Assembly: GCA_046541355.1 (NCBI GenBank)
Contig: JBKHDM010000032.1
Span: 1 to 30,886, forward strand
Origin: CAYZHV01 sp046541355
GTDB taxonomy: Bacteria > Spirochaetota > Spirochaetia > DSM-27196 > Alkalispirochaetaceae
Direction: 5' to 3'
DNA length: 30,886 bases
Position 1 is the first letter of the stretch; every line of letters starts with the position of its first letter. The notes under the pieces are model-generated. The model saw only the letters and a list, made by a program, of their open reading frames with translations. It ran no database searches and was not told the origin of the DNA. Below, one piece after another: positions 23,138 to 30,766 of this stretch. The translations under genes and the position numbers were made by a program.

Positions 23138-24053
23138 AACCCTGGTCGCCGTGGTCGATGAGACGTGGGCGGGAAGCCGGGTCGACCGCTACCTCTCAGA
23201 GGCTTTAGAGCTGTGCAACCGGAGTCAACTCAAGAGTCGGAGTGTAGAGGTGCGGGTCAACGGGGAGCACGCTCGCCTCTCCCGGAAGCTCTCCGAGGGG
23301 GATCGTGTGGAGGCGACCCTCGAACCGCTGGAGCTCCCGTCACTCGAACCGGAGGCGATCGAGCTGCCCATTCTCTTCGAGAATGAGGAGGTGATCGTTA
23401 TCAACAAGCCCCAGGGGCTGGTTGTTCACCCTGGAGCGGGAAACCCCTCGGGAACCCTCGCCAACGCCTTACTTCACCACTCCCTTGAGCTTCGCTCCGC
23501 CTTTCCCGGAGACTCCGCCCTCCGCCCGGGAATCGTCCACCGCCTCGACAAGGAGACCTCGGGAGTTATCGTGGCGGCAAAAAACCCCGCTGCCCTCGAC
23601 GCGCTCGCCCGGCGATTCAGGGCGCGGGAGACCGAAAAGCAGTACATCGCGATCCTCCGCGGGGAGCTTCCCGCCTCCCGGGGGCGGGTGGACGGTTTTA
23701 TCCGCCGGGACCCGACCAATCGAAAGCGGTTCGTCTACAGCCCCACCGTCGGTAAGGAGGCTGAAACCTCCTATCGGGTGCTCCGCAGGCTGCCCGGGGG
23801 ATACACCCTCGTGCGCTTCGAGCCGAAAAGCGGGAGGACCCACCAGCTGCGGGTTCACGCGGTTCAGCTCCATGCACCGATTCTCGGCGACCCGATCTAC
23901 AGCCGGCGGGACAACCGGTTTCCCGACGCCTCCCTCATGCTCCACGCCTTCTCTTTACGGATAACACTGCCCGGGGAGGATGAGCCGAGACGCTTCCGGG
24001 CTCCCCTGCCTGGGCGATTCAAGGAAGTTGTGAGGAGTCTGACCGCGGGCTGA
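23130..24053 (+). CDS. rluD: RluD-type 23S rRNA pseudouridine synthase
   Basis: A 307-residue RluA-family pseudouridine synthase. Residues 12-75 form an S4 RNA-binding domain (RVDRYLSEAL, then NGEHARLSRKLSEGDRVE). The catalytic domain contains INKPQGLVVHPGAG near 91, HRLDKETSG near 135 with the catalytic Asp, and SGRTHQLRVH near 231. RluD makes pseudouridines 1911, 1915 and 1917 in helix 69 of 23S rRNA; the S4 domain plus HPGAG wording fits RluD better than RluC, but target specificity is inferred. GTG 23130 overlaps the upstream stop by 8 nt, with GCGAG/GGCGAGG before it. Confidence 0.88.
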   Translation: MSETLVAVVDETWAGSRVDRYLSEALELCNRSQLKSRSVEVRVNGEHARLSRKLSEGDRVEATLEPLELPSLEPEAIELPILFENEEVIVINKPQGLVVHPGAGNPSGTLANALLHHSLELRSAFPGDSALRPGIVHRLDKETSGVIVAAKNPAALDALARRFRARETEKQYIAILRGELPASRGRVDGFIRRDPTNRKRFVYSPTVGKEAETSYRVLRRLPGGYTLVRFEPKSGRTHQLRVHAVQLHAPILGDPIYSRRDNRFPDASLMLHAFSLRITLPGEDEPRRFRAPLPGRFKEVVRSLTAG

Positions 24054-24062
24054 GGCTCACCG

Positions 24063-24090
24063 CCTGCCGCGGCCCCTCGAGGGAGCGCCC
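24063..24090 (+). repeat. 28-bp direct repeat, copy 1
   Basis: Begins CCTGCCGCGGCCCCTCGAGG and ends GAGCGCCC. It contains the palindrome CCCTCGAGGG. The second copy lies 61 bp downstream and differs at one base. Both are in the 117-bp gap between convergent rluD and the beta-lactamase-fold gene. Confidence 0.85.
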
Positions 24091-24123
24091 AACCGCATCT
24101 CCTCTACAACGTCGTCGAGGGTC

Positions 24124-24151
24124 CCTGCCGCGGCCCCTCCAGGGAGCGCCC
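24124..24151 (+). repeat. 28-bp direct repeat, copy 2
   Basis: Identical to the copy at 24063-24090 except that CTCGAG becomes CTCCAG, which breaks the perfect palindrome. The 33 bp between copies are unrelated. Confidence 0.85.
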
Positions 24152-24170
24152 TCCCTCCCGCGCCGATCCT

Positions 24171-24755
24171 CTAGAGGCGATGGTTTTCCAGAAACTCCCG
24201 GAGCCACGGGTTGAGGGCGCGCTCGCAGCGGACATTTGAGGGAGGCCCGAGGGCGGGGAGAATCGGGGTTTCCTCAGGGTAGTCAAACAGATGATCTATG
24301 ATCCCCGCCGCGAGAAGCGCCTCGGCGTAGCTGTTCGGAGCGTCGCCTACGGTGCCGGCGTGCATAATGAGGCCGGTAAACAGGACGCTCCCGACGTGAT
24401 AGACCAGGGAGCGCCGGGTGTGGGGAAGCATCGGAATAGCCGTGACCGGGAGTCCCGCCACCTCGAAGGTGGAAAGCTCGGTAATACAGCGGCAGTCGAT
24501 ATCCGTCAGCGCCTGGGTCCCGGCGATGACTTCAACCTCGTAAACCTTCTGAATCGTCTGAATCACCCGGATGTTGTGTTCCTCCGGGGTGGTGAGGAGA
24601 ACCGCTGTGGGAACGAGGCTCTCCCGCTCAAGCTCCGTGAGGATATCCGCGTCAAAGGCAGCAGGATCGACGAAAATCGCGTTGCCCCCACCCTCCGGCC
24701 CGACGAGGTAGCTGTTGATGCCGATCCCCTTGTTGTGATGGGCCGAAACGTACAC
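24171..24755 (-). CDS. Metallo-beta-lactamase-fold protein lacking metal ligands
   Basis: A 194-residue protein whose order of elements follows glyoxalase II-type metallo-beta-lactamase proteins: NSYLVG, then FVDPAAF, then VLLTTPEEHNI, then PHTRRSLVYHVGSVLFTGLIMHAGTVG, then PALGPPSNV and ERALNPWL. In active relatives these positions read HTHxDH, GD and GHGP. Here the HxHxDH motif is reduced to TPEEH, the GD aspartate is replaced by Leu, and the GHG His is Leu. It is therefore probably a pseudoenzyme with a binding or structural role. GTG 24755 overlaps the pentapeptide gene stop (TAGTG) after AGGAGG, so the two are translated together. Confidence 0.75.
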   Translation of the reverse strand: MYVSAHHNKGIGINSYLVGPEGGGNAIFVDPAAFDADILTELERESLVPTAVLLTTPEEHNIRVIQTIQKVYEVEVIAGTQALTDIDCRCITELSTFEVAGLPVTAIPMLPHTRRSLVYHVGSVLFTGLIMHAGTVGDAPNSYAEALLAAGIIDHLFDYPEETPILPALGPPSNVRCERALNPWLREFLENHRL

Positions 24756-25273
24756 TACTCCCGGACCTCCTGGAAAAACGCGTCCTCCACGTTGGTGTAC
24801 TTGAAGCTCACCTCTTGCCGGACGCTGAACTGAAAGAAGGTCCGGGTACAGTTGCTGTTTTCGAAGCTGCACCGGGAGAGACGGGCGTTGATAAAACGGG
24901 CGTCCTCGAGGTCGGTGTCTGCGAAGGAGCTCTCCTTTCCCTCGATGCCGTTAAAGTTGGTCAAGGGCAGGTCGGAGCCTTCGAAACTGCACCCCTCGAT
25001 CCGGGCGGACGCAAAGACAGCGTACTGAAAGGTGCAATCCTCGAATCTGCAGTTGGTGAGATGGGCGAAATCAAAGAAACAGAGGGCGAAACTGCACTCC
25101 CGAAACTGCACATCCCGGAAGGTGAGGCCGGAGAAGCTGCACCTGACGAAGCTGCACCCCTGGACGCGTACTCCCTGGTAGACCCCTTTCGGGAAGCGGC
25201 TGCCGATGATGAGTTGCTCCGAGTCTACCTTTTGCAGCGCCTCCTCGACGGTGGCGATTGTCCGGGAAAACAT
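24755..25273 (-). CDS. Pentapeptide-repeat protein with a Cys ladder
   Basis: A 172-residue protein. After about 38 non-repeat residues there are about 22 consecutive pentads in register (CSFVR, CSFSG, LTFRD, VQFRE, CSFAL and so on), with Phe or Leu at the centre. This predicts a right-handed square beta-helix of five to six coils. Cys fills the position two before the centre in eight pentads, where Ala is usual. No signal or membrane segment is seen. Some pentapeptide proteins mimic DNA and protect gyrase (Qnr, MfpA), but nothing specific supports that here. The gene is coupled to the beta-lactamase-fold gene downstream. Confidence 0.85.
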   Translation of the reverse strand: MFSRTIATVEEALQKVDSEQLIIGSRFPKGVYQGVRVQGCSFVRCSFSGLTFRDVQFRECSFALCFFDFAHLTNCRFEDCTFQYAVFASARIEGCSFEGSDLPLTNFNGIEGKESSFADTDLEDARFINARLSRCSFENSNCTRTFFQFSVRQEVSFKYTNVEDAFFQEVRE

Positions 25274-25281
25274 CCGGTTCC

Positions 25282-25310
25282 ACTCTACAATTCGCGCCTC
25301 CCCGGTGCAA
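25282..25310 (-). promoter_or_regulatory. Candidate promoter for the pentapeptide gene
   Basis: On the minus strand, TTGCAC (25310-25305), a 17-bp spacer and TAGAGT (25287-25282, 4 of 6). The ATG at 25273 follows the -10 by 8 nt, so the mRNA would have almost no leader. There is no clear ribosome site. Confidence 0.4.
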
Positions 25311-25328
25311 GGGCAGGACCGAAGCTGC

Positions 25329-25358
25329 TTGCCTCGCGGAAGGATCCTCCCCTACAAT
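25329..25358 (+). promoter_or_regulatory. Promoter for the Cys-rich protein and murI block
   Basis: TTGCCT (25329-25334), an 18-bp spacer and TACAAT (25353-25358, 5 of 6). ATG 25370 lies 11 nt after the -10, so the 5' leader would be only about five bases. It is divergent from the pentapeptide promoter. Confidence 0.55.
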
Positions 25359-25369
25359 GAACGGATACC

Positions 25370-25669
25370 ATGGCGCGCTGTTTTTCCTGCGGTTACCAGT
25401 TCGACGAGCAACTCAAGGCGTTTCGCTCGACCGTCTGTCCCGGATGCGGCAAGGACGTGCGGGTCTGCAAGAACTGCACGTTCTTCGATCCCCGGGCGCA
25501 CCGGCAGTGTCGGGAGACGGTCCCGGAGGAGGTGAGGGATAAGGAGCGGGCCAACTTCTGTGACTATTTCCGCCTTGGAGAAAACCCGGTGACCCCCGGC
25601 ACGACGGTGGCCGATACAAAACGCAGCGAAGCCCGCAACGCCTTCGACTCCCTTTTCTCGGATGAGTGA
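25370..25669 (+). CDS. Small Cys-rich (probable zinc-binding) protein
   Basis: A 99-residue protein. CFSCGY at the N terminus and CPGCGK near residue 23 form a four-Cys zinc-ribbon-like site. CKNCTFFDPRAHRQC near 33 adds further Cys residues, followed by RDKERANFCDYF, a phrase shared with small uncharacterised bacterial proteins. The C-terminal 35 residues are polar and probably flexible. It may bind a metal and nucleic acid or protein, but no function is known to me. ATG 25370 has no ribosome site. Its last codons overlap the murI start by 8 nt. Confidence 0.75.
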   Translation: MARCFSCGYQFDEQLKAFRSTVCPGCGKDVRVCKNCTFFDPRAHRQCRETVPEEVRDKERANFCDYFRLGENPVTPGTTVADTKRSEARNAFDSLFSDE

Positions 25670-26681
25670 CGCCCCGGCATACCTTCTGTCAGACACGAGC
25701 CGAACCCGTCTGCTGGTGATCGACTCCGGGGTCGGCGGTCTCGCCTACACCGACTACCTGATGCGGATCCGCGACGCCTTTACGATCTGCTACGTTGCCG
25801 ACACTGCAGGCTTTCCTTACGGCGAGAAGCGGGCCGACTGGCTCGAGGAACATCTGGTGGAACTGGTAGGAGAGGCTTTGGTGGTGTTTCCTCCCGATCT
25901 GGTCCTCATCGCCTGTAACACCGCCTCGGTCACCGCCCTCGACCGGCTGCGACAGGCGTACTCCATTCCCTTTATCGGAACCGTCCCGGCGGTAAAGCCC
26001 GCGGCGAGATGGACGAAAACCGGGGTGATCGGACTGCTCGCCACCTCCGCGACCGTCCGGGATGACTATCTCGACCGGCTGGTTCAGGAGTTTGCCGCCT
26101 CCTTTCGGGTAATCCGCTCCGGAGCCTCCGAGCTGGTCCGGCAGATCGAAGGGGGCTTTCCGGAACTATCCGAGGGAGCGGAGGTCTCCGGTCTCATCAG
26201 AAAAGAGCTGGAGCAGTTCAAGGATGAAGGGGCGGACGTGGTTGTCCTCGGCTGCACCCACTTTCTCCACATCCTGCCGGCGATGCGGCGGGTTCTCGAG
26301 GAGCTCGGCGGCGGGGTTACCCTCGTCGACTCCCGGGACGGAGTGGCGAGACGGGTCCTGGACCTCGCACGGAGGCATCAGCTGCCTACGGTAACCGGCT
26401 TCGGCAAGGCTCTGGTCAAACCGGGGCGAACCCGGGGTGCGAGGCGTACAGCTCCCGGGGGAGTGAGGGGGCTTCGCGGCGCCCTCATGACAACCCGTTT
26501 TCGAAACGCCCCCCCCGCCTCGAGGCCCGAGGAGTACAGGCAGATCGCCGCCTCCTTCCGCCTCGGATACCGGGGGGTGCTTTCCCTCCCTGGACGGGCG
26601 CCGGAGGGCGCCTCCGGAGACGCCGTGCGGTCAGGGGCCGACCCGAGGGAGGAGAGACCGCTGGAGGGAGCGGGTGACTGA
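25662..26681 (+). CDS. murI: Glutamate racemase with GC-rich insertion and tail
   Basis: Cytoplasmic racemase that makes D-glutamate for peptidoglycan. Signatures: IDSGVGGL near residue 20, ADTAGFPYGEK near 47, IACNTASV near 85 (first catalytic Cys) and VLGCTHF near 198 (second Cys with His). The usual length is about 265; this one is 339. The family core seems to be split near the C terminus: VTGF (about 245) is followed by roughly 40 Gly/Arg/Pro-rich residues, then EEYRQIAASFRLGYRGVLSL resumes the typical end, and a further 28-residue polar tail follows. Both extras are very GC-rich. It overlaps the upstream gene by 8 nt and rsgA downstream by 8 nt. Confidence 0.92.
   Translation: MSDAPAYLLSDTSRTRLLVIDSGVGGLAYTDYLMRIRDAFTICYVADTAGFPYGEKRADWLEEHLVELVGEALVVFPPDLVLIACNTASVTALDRLRQAYSIPFIGTVPAVKPAARWTKTGVIGLLATSATVRDDYLDRLVQEFAASFRVIRSGASELVRQIEGGFPELSEGAEVSGLIRKELEQFKDEGADVVVLGCTHFLHILPAMRRVLEELGGGVTLVDSRDGVARRVLDLARRHQLPTVTGFGKALVKPGRTRGARRTAPGGVRGLRGALMTTRFRNAPPASRPEEYRQIAASFRLGYRGVLSLPGRAPEGASGDAVRSGADPREERPLEGAGD
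26597..26617. repeat. GC palindrome in the murI tail
   Basis: GGCGCCGGAGGGCGCC, with CCGGAGG (26601-26607) pairing CCTCCGG (26611-26617) across a 3-base loop. It lies in the non-conserved C-terminal tail of murI. Confidence 0.6.
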
Positions 26682-27666
26682 GGGAGTAGTGCTGTGGGGG
26701 AGCAACAACATCTTCCACGTCGACGTCCCCGGGGAGCCCTCCGGCGCCGGAGGGGCGCCTCTTTTGGTTGTCGACGGGCTGCCCCAGGCGGTGGAGTGCA
26801 GGATAAAGGGAAAGCAGCTTGCGGGAACCGGCAGGGGATACAACGTACTCGCCCCGGGCGACCGGGTCGGTCTCACCCTCCACGGCTCCACGGGACAGAT
26901 CGAGAAGCGCCTGCCCCGGAAAAACGAGTTTATCCGGTGGAACAGGAAGCGCAACGCCGTACAGACCATCGCCGCCAACCTCGACCTGCTCATCGTCGTT
27001 TCCTCGCCCCGGGAGCCCGCTTTTCGGCCCCGCTTCATAGACCGGGCGATGGTCGCCGCAGAGCTCGAGGAGATACCCTTCGCCCTGGTCATCAACAAGT
27101 CGGACCAGGGGATCGACACCACGATCAGGTCACGCCTCGAGCTGTTGGAAAACCTCGGCTATCCGGTCCTCAGCACAAGCGCTCTCGAGGGCGGGGGAAT
27201 CGGGGAGCTCGAGGAGCTCTGTCGTGGCCGGGAGGTTGCCTTTCTCGGCCAGTCGGGGGTGGGGAAGTCGAGTCTGCTCAACGCCCTTGAACCGGAGATC
27301 GCAGCCCGGATCGGAGCGGTCTCGAGTAAGTACAACAGGGGGCGACACACGACCACCCTCGCGGTCCGCCTCTTCCTGCCTCGCCTCGATTGCGGGGTGA
27401 TTGACACCCCGGGTATCCGGGAGCTCGACCTCTACGCCTTCCGCCGGGAACAGATCGCCTGGGGCTTCCGGGAGATGGCCCCCCTCATCCCGGAGTGCAG
27501 GATCCCCGGTTGTACCCACCTCCACGAGCCGGACTGCGCGGTTCGAGCCGGTGTCGAGGCCGGCAGGATCGACATCGAGCGCTACGAGAGCTACCGCCGG
27601 ATCATCGCGGATCATCAGATGAGCGGGAAACTCGCGGGGGAGGATCGCTATGCCCCTGGACGCTGA
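26674..27666 (+). CDS. rsgA: Ribosome small subunit-dependent GTPase A
   Basis: Circularly permuted GTPase of 330 residues that assists late 30S ribosome maturation. The G motifs appear in the permuted order: NKSD (G4) near residue 138, STSAL (G5) near 166, GQSGVGKSSLLNAL (G1/P-loop) near 192, RGRHTTT (G2) near 225, DTPGIREL (G3) near 246. The C-terminal zinc site is CRIPGCTHLHEPDC near 275. The N terminus is an OB-fold-like RNA-binding region, interrupted by EPSGAGGAP, encoded by a perfect 18-bp palindrome. GTG 26674 after GGAGGGAG overlaps the murI stop by 8 nt; mutS2 overlaps its 3' end by 17 nt. Confidence 0.95.
   Translation: MTEGVVLWGSNNIFHVDVPGEPSGAGGAPLLVVDGLPQAVECRIKGKQLAGTGRGYNVLAPGDRVGLTLHGSTGQIEKRLPRKNEFIRWNRKRNAVQTIAANLDLLIVVSSPREPAFRPRFIDRAMVAAELEEIPFALVINKSDQGIDTTIRSRLELLENLGYPVLSTSALEGGGIGELEELCRGREVAFLGQSGVGKSSLLNALEPEIAARIGAVSSKYNRGRHTTTLAVRLFLPRLDCGVIDTPGIRELDLYAFRREQIAWGFREMAPLIPECRIPGCTHLHEPDCAVRAGVEAGRIDIERYESYRRIIADHQMSGKLAGEDRYAPGR
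26737..26754. repeat. Perfect 18-bp palindrome inside rsgA
   Basis: CCCTCCGGCGCCGGAGGG, coding for part of EPSGAGGAP in the OB-fold region of RsgA. It shares GGCGCCGG and CCGGAGG with the palindrome in the murI tail. Confidence 0.8.
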
Positions 27667-30091
27667 CGAGAGAACCGTTGAGCTCCTGGAGTTCTCGAAG
27701 ATCCGGCGGGAGATCCTCGAGGCCGCCCTCAGCGAGCCGGGGGCCGCGCTCCTCCGAGAGCGCGGGTTCTCCCGGGACGAAACCGTTATCCGCCGGGAGC
27801 TCACCCTGGTCGCGGAGATACAGCGCCGCCTCGCAGAGGAGGAAGCTCGACCCGAGGGGGGCGTGCCGGACGTAACAGCTTCGGTTGATTCCCTCAGGCA
27901 CGAGGGAGCTATCCTGGAGCCGGAGGAGCTCAACGAGATTGCGCGATTCCTGGGGGGAGTGAGGAGGCTGCACAACTGGCTGTTCCGGGAGGAGGGGGGA
28001 GCCCTGGAGGCGCTCCAGGGGGATCTCGGTCCGGCGAGGGAGCTCGAGGCGGGTATCCGACGCTACATAGGCGAGGACGGATCAATAAAGGAGGAGGCGA
28101 TCCCCGAGCTCCAGGCGGTGCGTCGCCGTATCGCGAGGACCCGGGGGGAGATCGATGAGCTCGTTCGCTCATACTTTCAGCGTTCCGATCGGGAAAAGGT
28201 GTTTACAAGCGACCTTCCGACCCAGCGGGACGGACGGACGGTGCTGCCGGTAAGTAGCGATCACCGGGGCAAGATCGGTGGAATCGTTCATGAGGTCTCC
28301 CAGACCGGAGCGACCCTCTTCGTGGAGCCCGAGGCGCTGGTTGAAAAAAACAACGCCCTCGTTGAGCTCGAGGGTCGCGCCTTTCAGGCGATCCGGCGCG
28401 CTCTGGCGGAGGTGAGCGACGCTCTGCGGGTGGAGCGTACGGCTCTCCACGGGCTGATCGGCTACCTCGCGGTACTCGACAGCTACTACGCCCGGGCTCT
28501 CTACGCCCACCGCCTCGACGCGGTCGTTCCGACGGTCGCCGGGGAGGGTGGGGCGCTCATACTCCGCCGCGCCCGCCACCCGCTTCTCGGGCCGCGGTGC
28601 GTCCCGATCTCCCTGGAGGTCACAGCGGGGACCCGGGCGCTCATCATCACCGGACCCAACACCGGCGGAAAGACGGTCTCCCTGAAAACCGTCGGTCTTT
28701 TCGCCCTGATGCACCAGTTCGGACTACCCTTGCCCGGGGAAAGCGGCACGACCATGCCGATTTTCAGCTCCCTCCACGCGGACATCGGGGATGAGCAGTC
28801 CCTCGAGGAGTCCCTTTCAACCTTCTCCGGTCACATGCAGCGGATCTCCGGGATCCTCGACCGCATCGGGCCGTCGAGCCTCGTCCTCCTCGACGAGCTC
28901 GGCTCCGGGACCGACTACGAGGAAGGGGCGGCGCTCTCGATGGCGATTCTCGACGAGTGTATCCGCCGCGCCGGCCTCACCATCGCCACCACCCACCACA
29001 CCGTGCTCAAGCAGTACGGTTTTACCCGGAAGGAGGCGGAAAACGTTTCGGTCTCCTTCGACGCCGCCACCCACCGCCCCACCTTCGAGCTCCGGGTGGG
29101 GGAGCCCGGGGCGAGCCACGCCCTCGACATTGCGAGTCACAACGGCATTCCCCCGACTCTGATAGCCCAGGCGCGGTCGTACCTCGATGAGCAGCAGTCC
29201 GACATCGCCGAGATCATTCGTCAGCTCACCGAGGAGCAGACAAAGCTCAAGGAGCGCTCCGCGGAGCTCGAGGAGCAGCTGCGTCGCCGGCGGCGAGAGG
29301 AGCAGAAGCTTCTCGAGGAGCGGGAGGCGCTCCGGGCGCGGGAGGAGGAGCTGAGGCGTGAGGGGTTACGGGAGCTCAGGAGCTTCAGCGCCGAGGCTCG
29401 ACGGAAGCTGGAAAACCTCGTCCGGGAACTCCGGGAGGCGGAGATTACCCGGGAGAAGACTCAGGCGGTAAAGGAGTACATCCAGGAGCTCGAGGAGGCC
29501 GAGGCGCGGCAGACCGAACGCTTCCGGGATGAATCCTCCCGGATGGATGAGGCCCCCGGCCGCTCCCCGGGGGGGCGAGAGGGCAGGCGAAGGAGGACCG
29601 GCCCAGGCGCCGGTTCCCGAGGCAGGGGCGGGGAGGCGCCGGCGGCGGGACAGGAGGTGATCGTTACCGCCAACGGCCGCAAGGCGACCCTTCTGCGGGA
29701 GAACCGGGACGGAAGCTGGCTCGTCGCCGCCGGACCGGTAAAGCTATCCCTCGGACGAGATGAGTTTGAGCCGGCGGGGCCGGCGGGGCGGGGGTCGCGG
29801 CGAGGAGAGGTCCATGTTTCCTACGATCAGGATAGCGCTCCCGCCCCCCGGGCGGAGCTCGATCTGCGGGGACATCGGCTCGAGGAGGCGTTGGCAGCCC
29901 TCGACGACCAGATCGACCGCGCCCTGGTCACCGGGCTCAACCGTTTCTCGGTGATCCACGGCATGGGCGAGGGGGTGCTCCAGAAAGGGGTGAGATCCCA
30001 TCTCGCCGGCCACGGGTCGGTTACGGCGTTTCACTACGCCTCCCCGGAGGAGGGAGGCTTCGGCAAGACAATCGTGGAGCTCGGAGGGTGA
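27650..30091 (+). CDS. mutS2: MutS2 family ATPase/endonuclease
   Basis: An 813-residue MutS2 protein; family members suppress recombination and/or act on stalled ribosomes. Residues 1-300 are the lever/clamp region with LPVSSDHRGKIGGIVHEVSQTGATLFVEP. The ATPase has Walker A GPNTGGKT near 334, and LVLLDELGSGTDYEEG (Walker B and D-loop) near 411. Residues 510-620 are a highly charged Glu/Arg coiled coil. A Gly/Arg/Pro-rich linker of about 40 residues follows (about 630-670), then the KOW-like part VIVTANGRKATLLREN, and a C-terminal Smr nuclease domain (LDLRGHRLEEAL near 736, IHGMGEGVLQKGVRSHL). The last gene overlap with rsgA is 17 nt. Confidence 0.95.
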   Translation: MPLDADERTVELLEFSKIRREILEAALSEPGAALLRERGFSRDETVIRRELTLVAEIQRRLAEEEARPEGGVPDVTASVDSLRHEGAILEPEELNEIARFLGGVRRLHNWLFREEGGALEALQGDLGPARELEAGIRRYIGEDGSIKEEAIPELQAVRRRIARTRGEIDELVRSYFQRSDREKVFTSDLPTQRDGRTVLPVSSDHRGKIGGIVHEVSQTGATLFVEPEALVEKNNALVELEGRAFQAIRRALAEVSDALRVERTALHGLIGYLAVLDSYYARALYAHRLDAVVPTVAGEGGALILRRARHPLLGPRCVPISLEVTAGTRALIITGPNTGGKTVSLKTVGLFALMHQFGLPLPGESGTTMPIFSSLHADIGDEQSLEESLSTFSGHMQRISGILDRIGPSSLVLLDELGSGTDYEEGAALSMAILDECIRRAGLTIATTHHTVLKQYGFTRKEAENVSVSFDAATHRPTFELRVGEPGASHALDIASHNGIPPTLIAQARSYLDEQQSDIAEIIRQLTEEQTKLKERSAELEEQLRRRRREEQKLLEEREALRAREEELRREGLRELRSFSAEARRKLENLVRELREAEITREKTQAVKEYIQELEEAEARQTERFRDESSRMDEAPGRSPGGREGRRRRTGPGAGSRGRGGEAPAAGQEVIVTANGRKATLLRENRDGSWLVAAGPVKLSLGRDEFEPAGPAGRGSRRGEVHVSYDQDSAPAPRAELDLRGHRLEEALAALDDQIDRALVTGLNRFSVIHGMGEGVLQKGVRSHLAGHGSVTAFHYASPEEGGFGKTIVELGG

Positions 30092-30135
30092 GGATTCCCG
30101 GGCGCCTCTTGTCCAAGGGGGGAGCACGGGGTAGC

Positions 30136-30753
30136 ATGCCCGTCGATATGGTGCACCCTACTGTTCGCCTGGTTCTATGCCTCGCCCTTCCTGTTCTCCT
30201 CCTTGGCTGTCTGTCGGTCGAGACACGGATCGAGATGGAAGACAGTCGCCGGGGAGAGCTGACCTACATCTTCACCCTCTCCCGGGAGCTCCTGGAGGCG
30301 CAGGTCTTTGATCGGGACGCGGAGGTCTGGCCGGTCCCGATAGCTCGGAGAGACTTCGAGCTCATGGATCACGCGCTCCCGGAGGCTGAGCTCCTTGAGT
30401 ACTCCCGGGAGGACGGGGAGGAGGAGTCGGTAGTAACCGCGGTCTACCGGTTCGACTCCCTCGAAGCCCTCGCTCGCCTCCTTTCGACCCGGGACTCCCT
30501 GGAGCTGCCTGCGGGTGGTGTCGGGCTCAAGCTGCCCCTCTCACCCGCGGAGGTATCCGACCTCGGTGAGGGAGAGCTCGCCTTTCTCGAGAGCTACTTT
30601 GACCGAGGCACCATCACCTACCGGATCGAGACGCCCTCTCCGATTCTCGAAAGCAGCCTTGGAGAGCCCTCGGGGCGTACCCTTCGCCTCGACTATACCT
30701 TCCGGGAGCTCCTCGACCGGTCCGAACCGCTGGAGCTCGAGCTGGTCTGGTAA
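30136..30753 (+). CDS. Predicted lipoprotein of unknown function
   Basis: About 205 residues. The N terminus has a basic-hydrophobic signal (HPTVRLVLCLALPVLLLGC) ending in the lipobox LLLG-Cys, so signal peptidase II processing and membrane anchoring are predicted. The mature part is acidic and rich in Glu, Leu and Ser, with likely beta structure (TRIEMEDSRRGELTYIFTLS, then TITYRIETPSPI and RLDYTFREL), and could resemble small secreted lipoproteins described only as conserved. ATG 30136 is preferred (CGGGG 5 nt before); ATG 30148 and GTG 30088 are alternatives. No function can be assigned. A GC-rich repeat follows. Confidence 0.72.
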   Translation: MPVDMVHPTVRLVLCLALPVLLLGCLSVETRIEMEDSRRGELTYIFTLSRELLEAQVFDRDAEVWPVPIARRDFELMDHALPEAELLEYSREDGEEESVVTAVYRFDSLEALARLLSTRDSLELPAGGVGLKLPLSPAEVSDLGEGELAFLESYFDRGTITYRIETPSPILESSLGEPSGRTLRLDYTFRELLDRSEPLELELVW

Positions 30754-30766
30754 AGGGCAGTTGAGA

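Noticed and set aside
26485..26883. Open frames on the minus strand across the murI-rsgA junction
   Set aside because: They reflect the GC-rich insertions and have no ribosome site or known motif.
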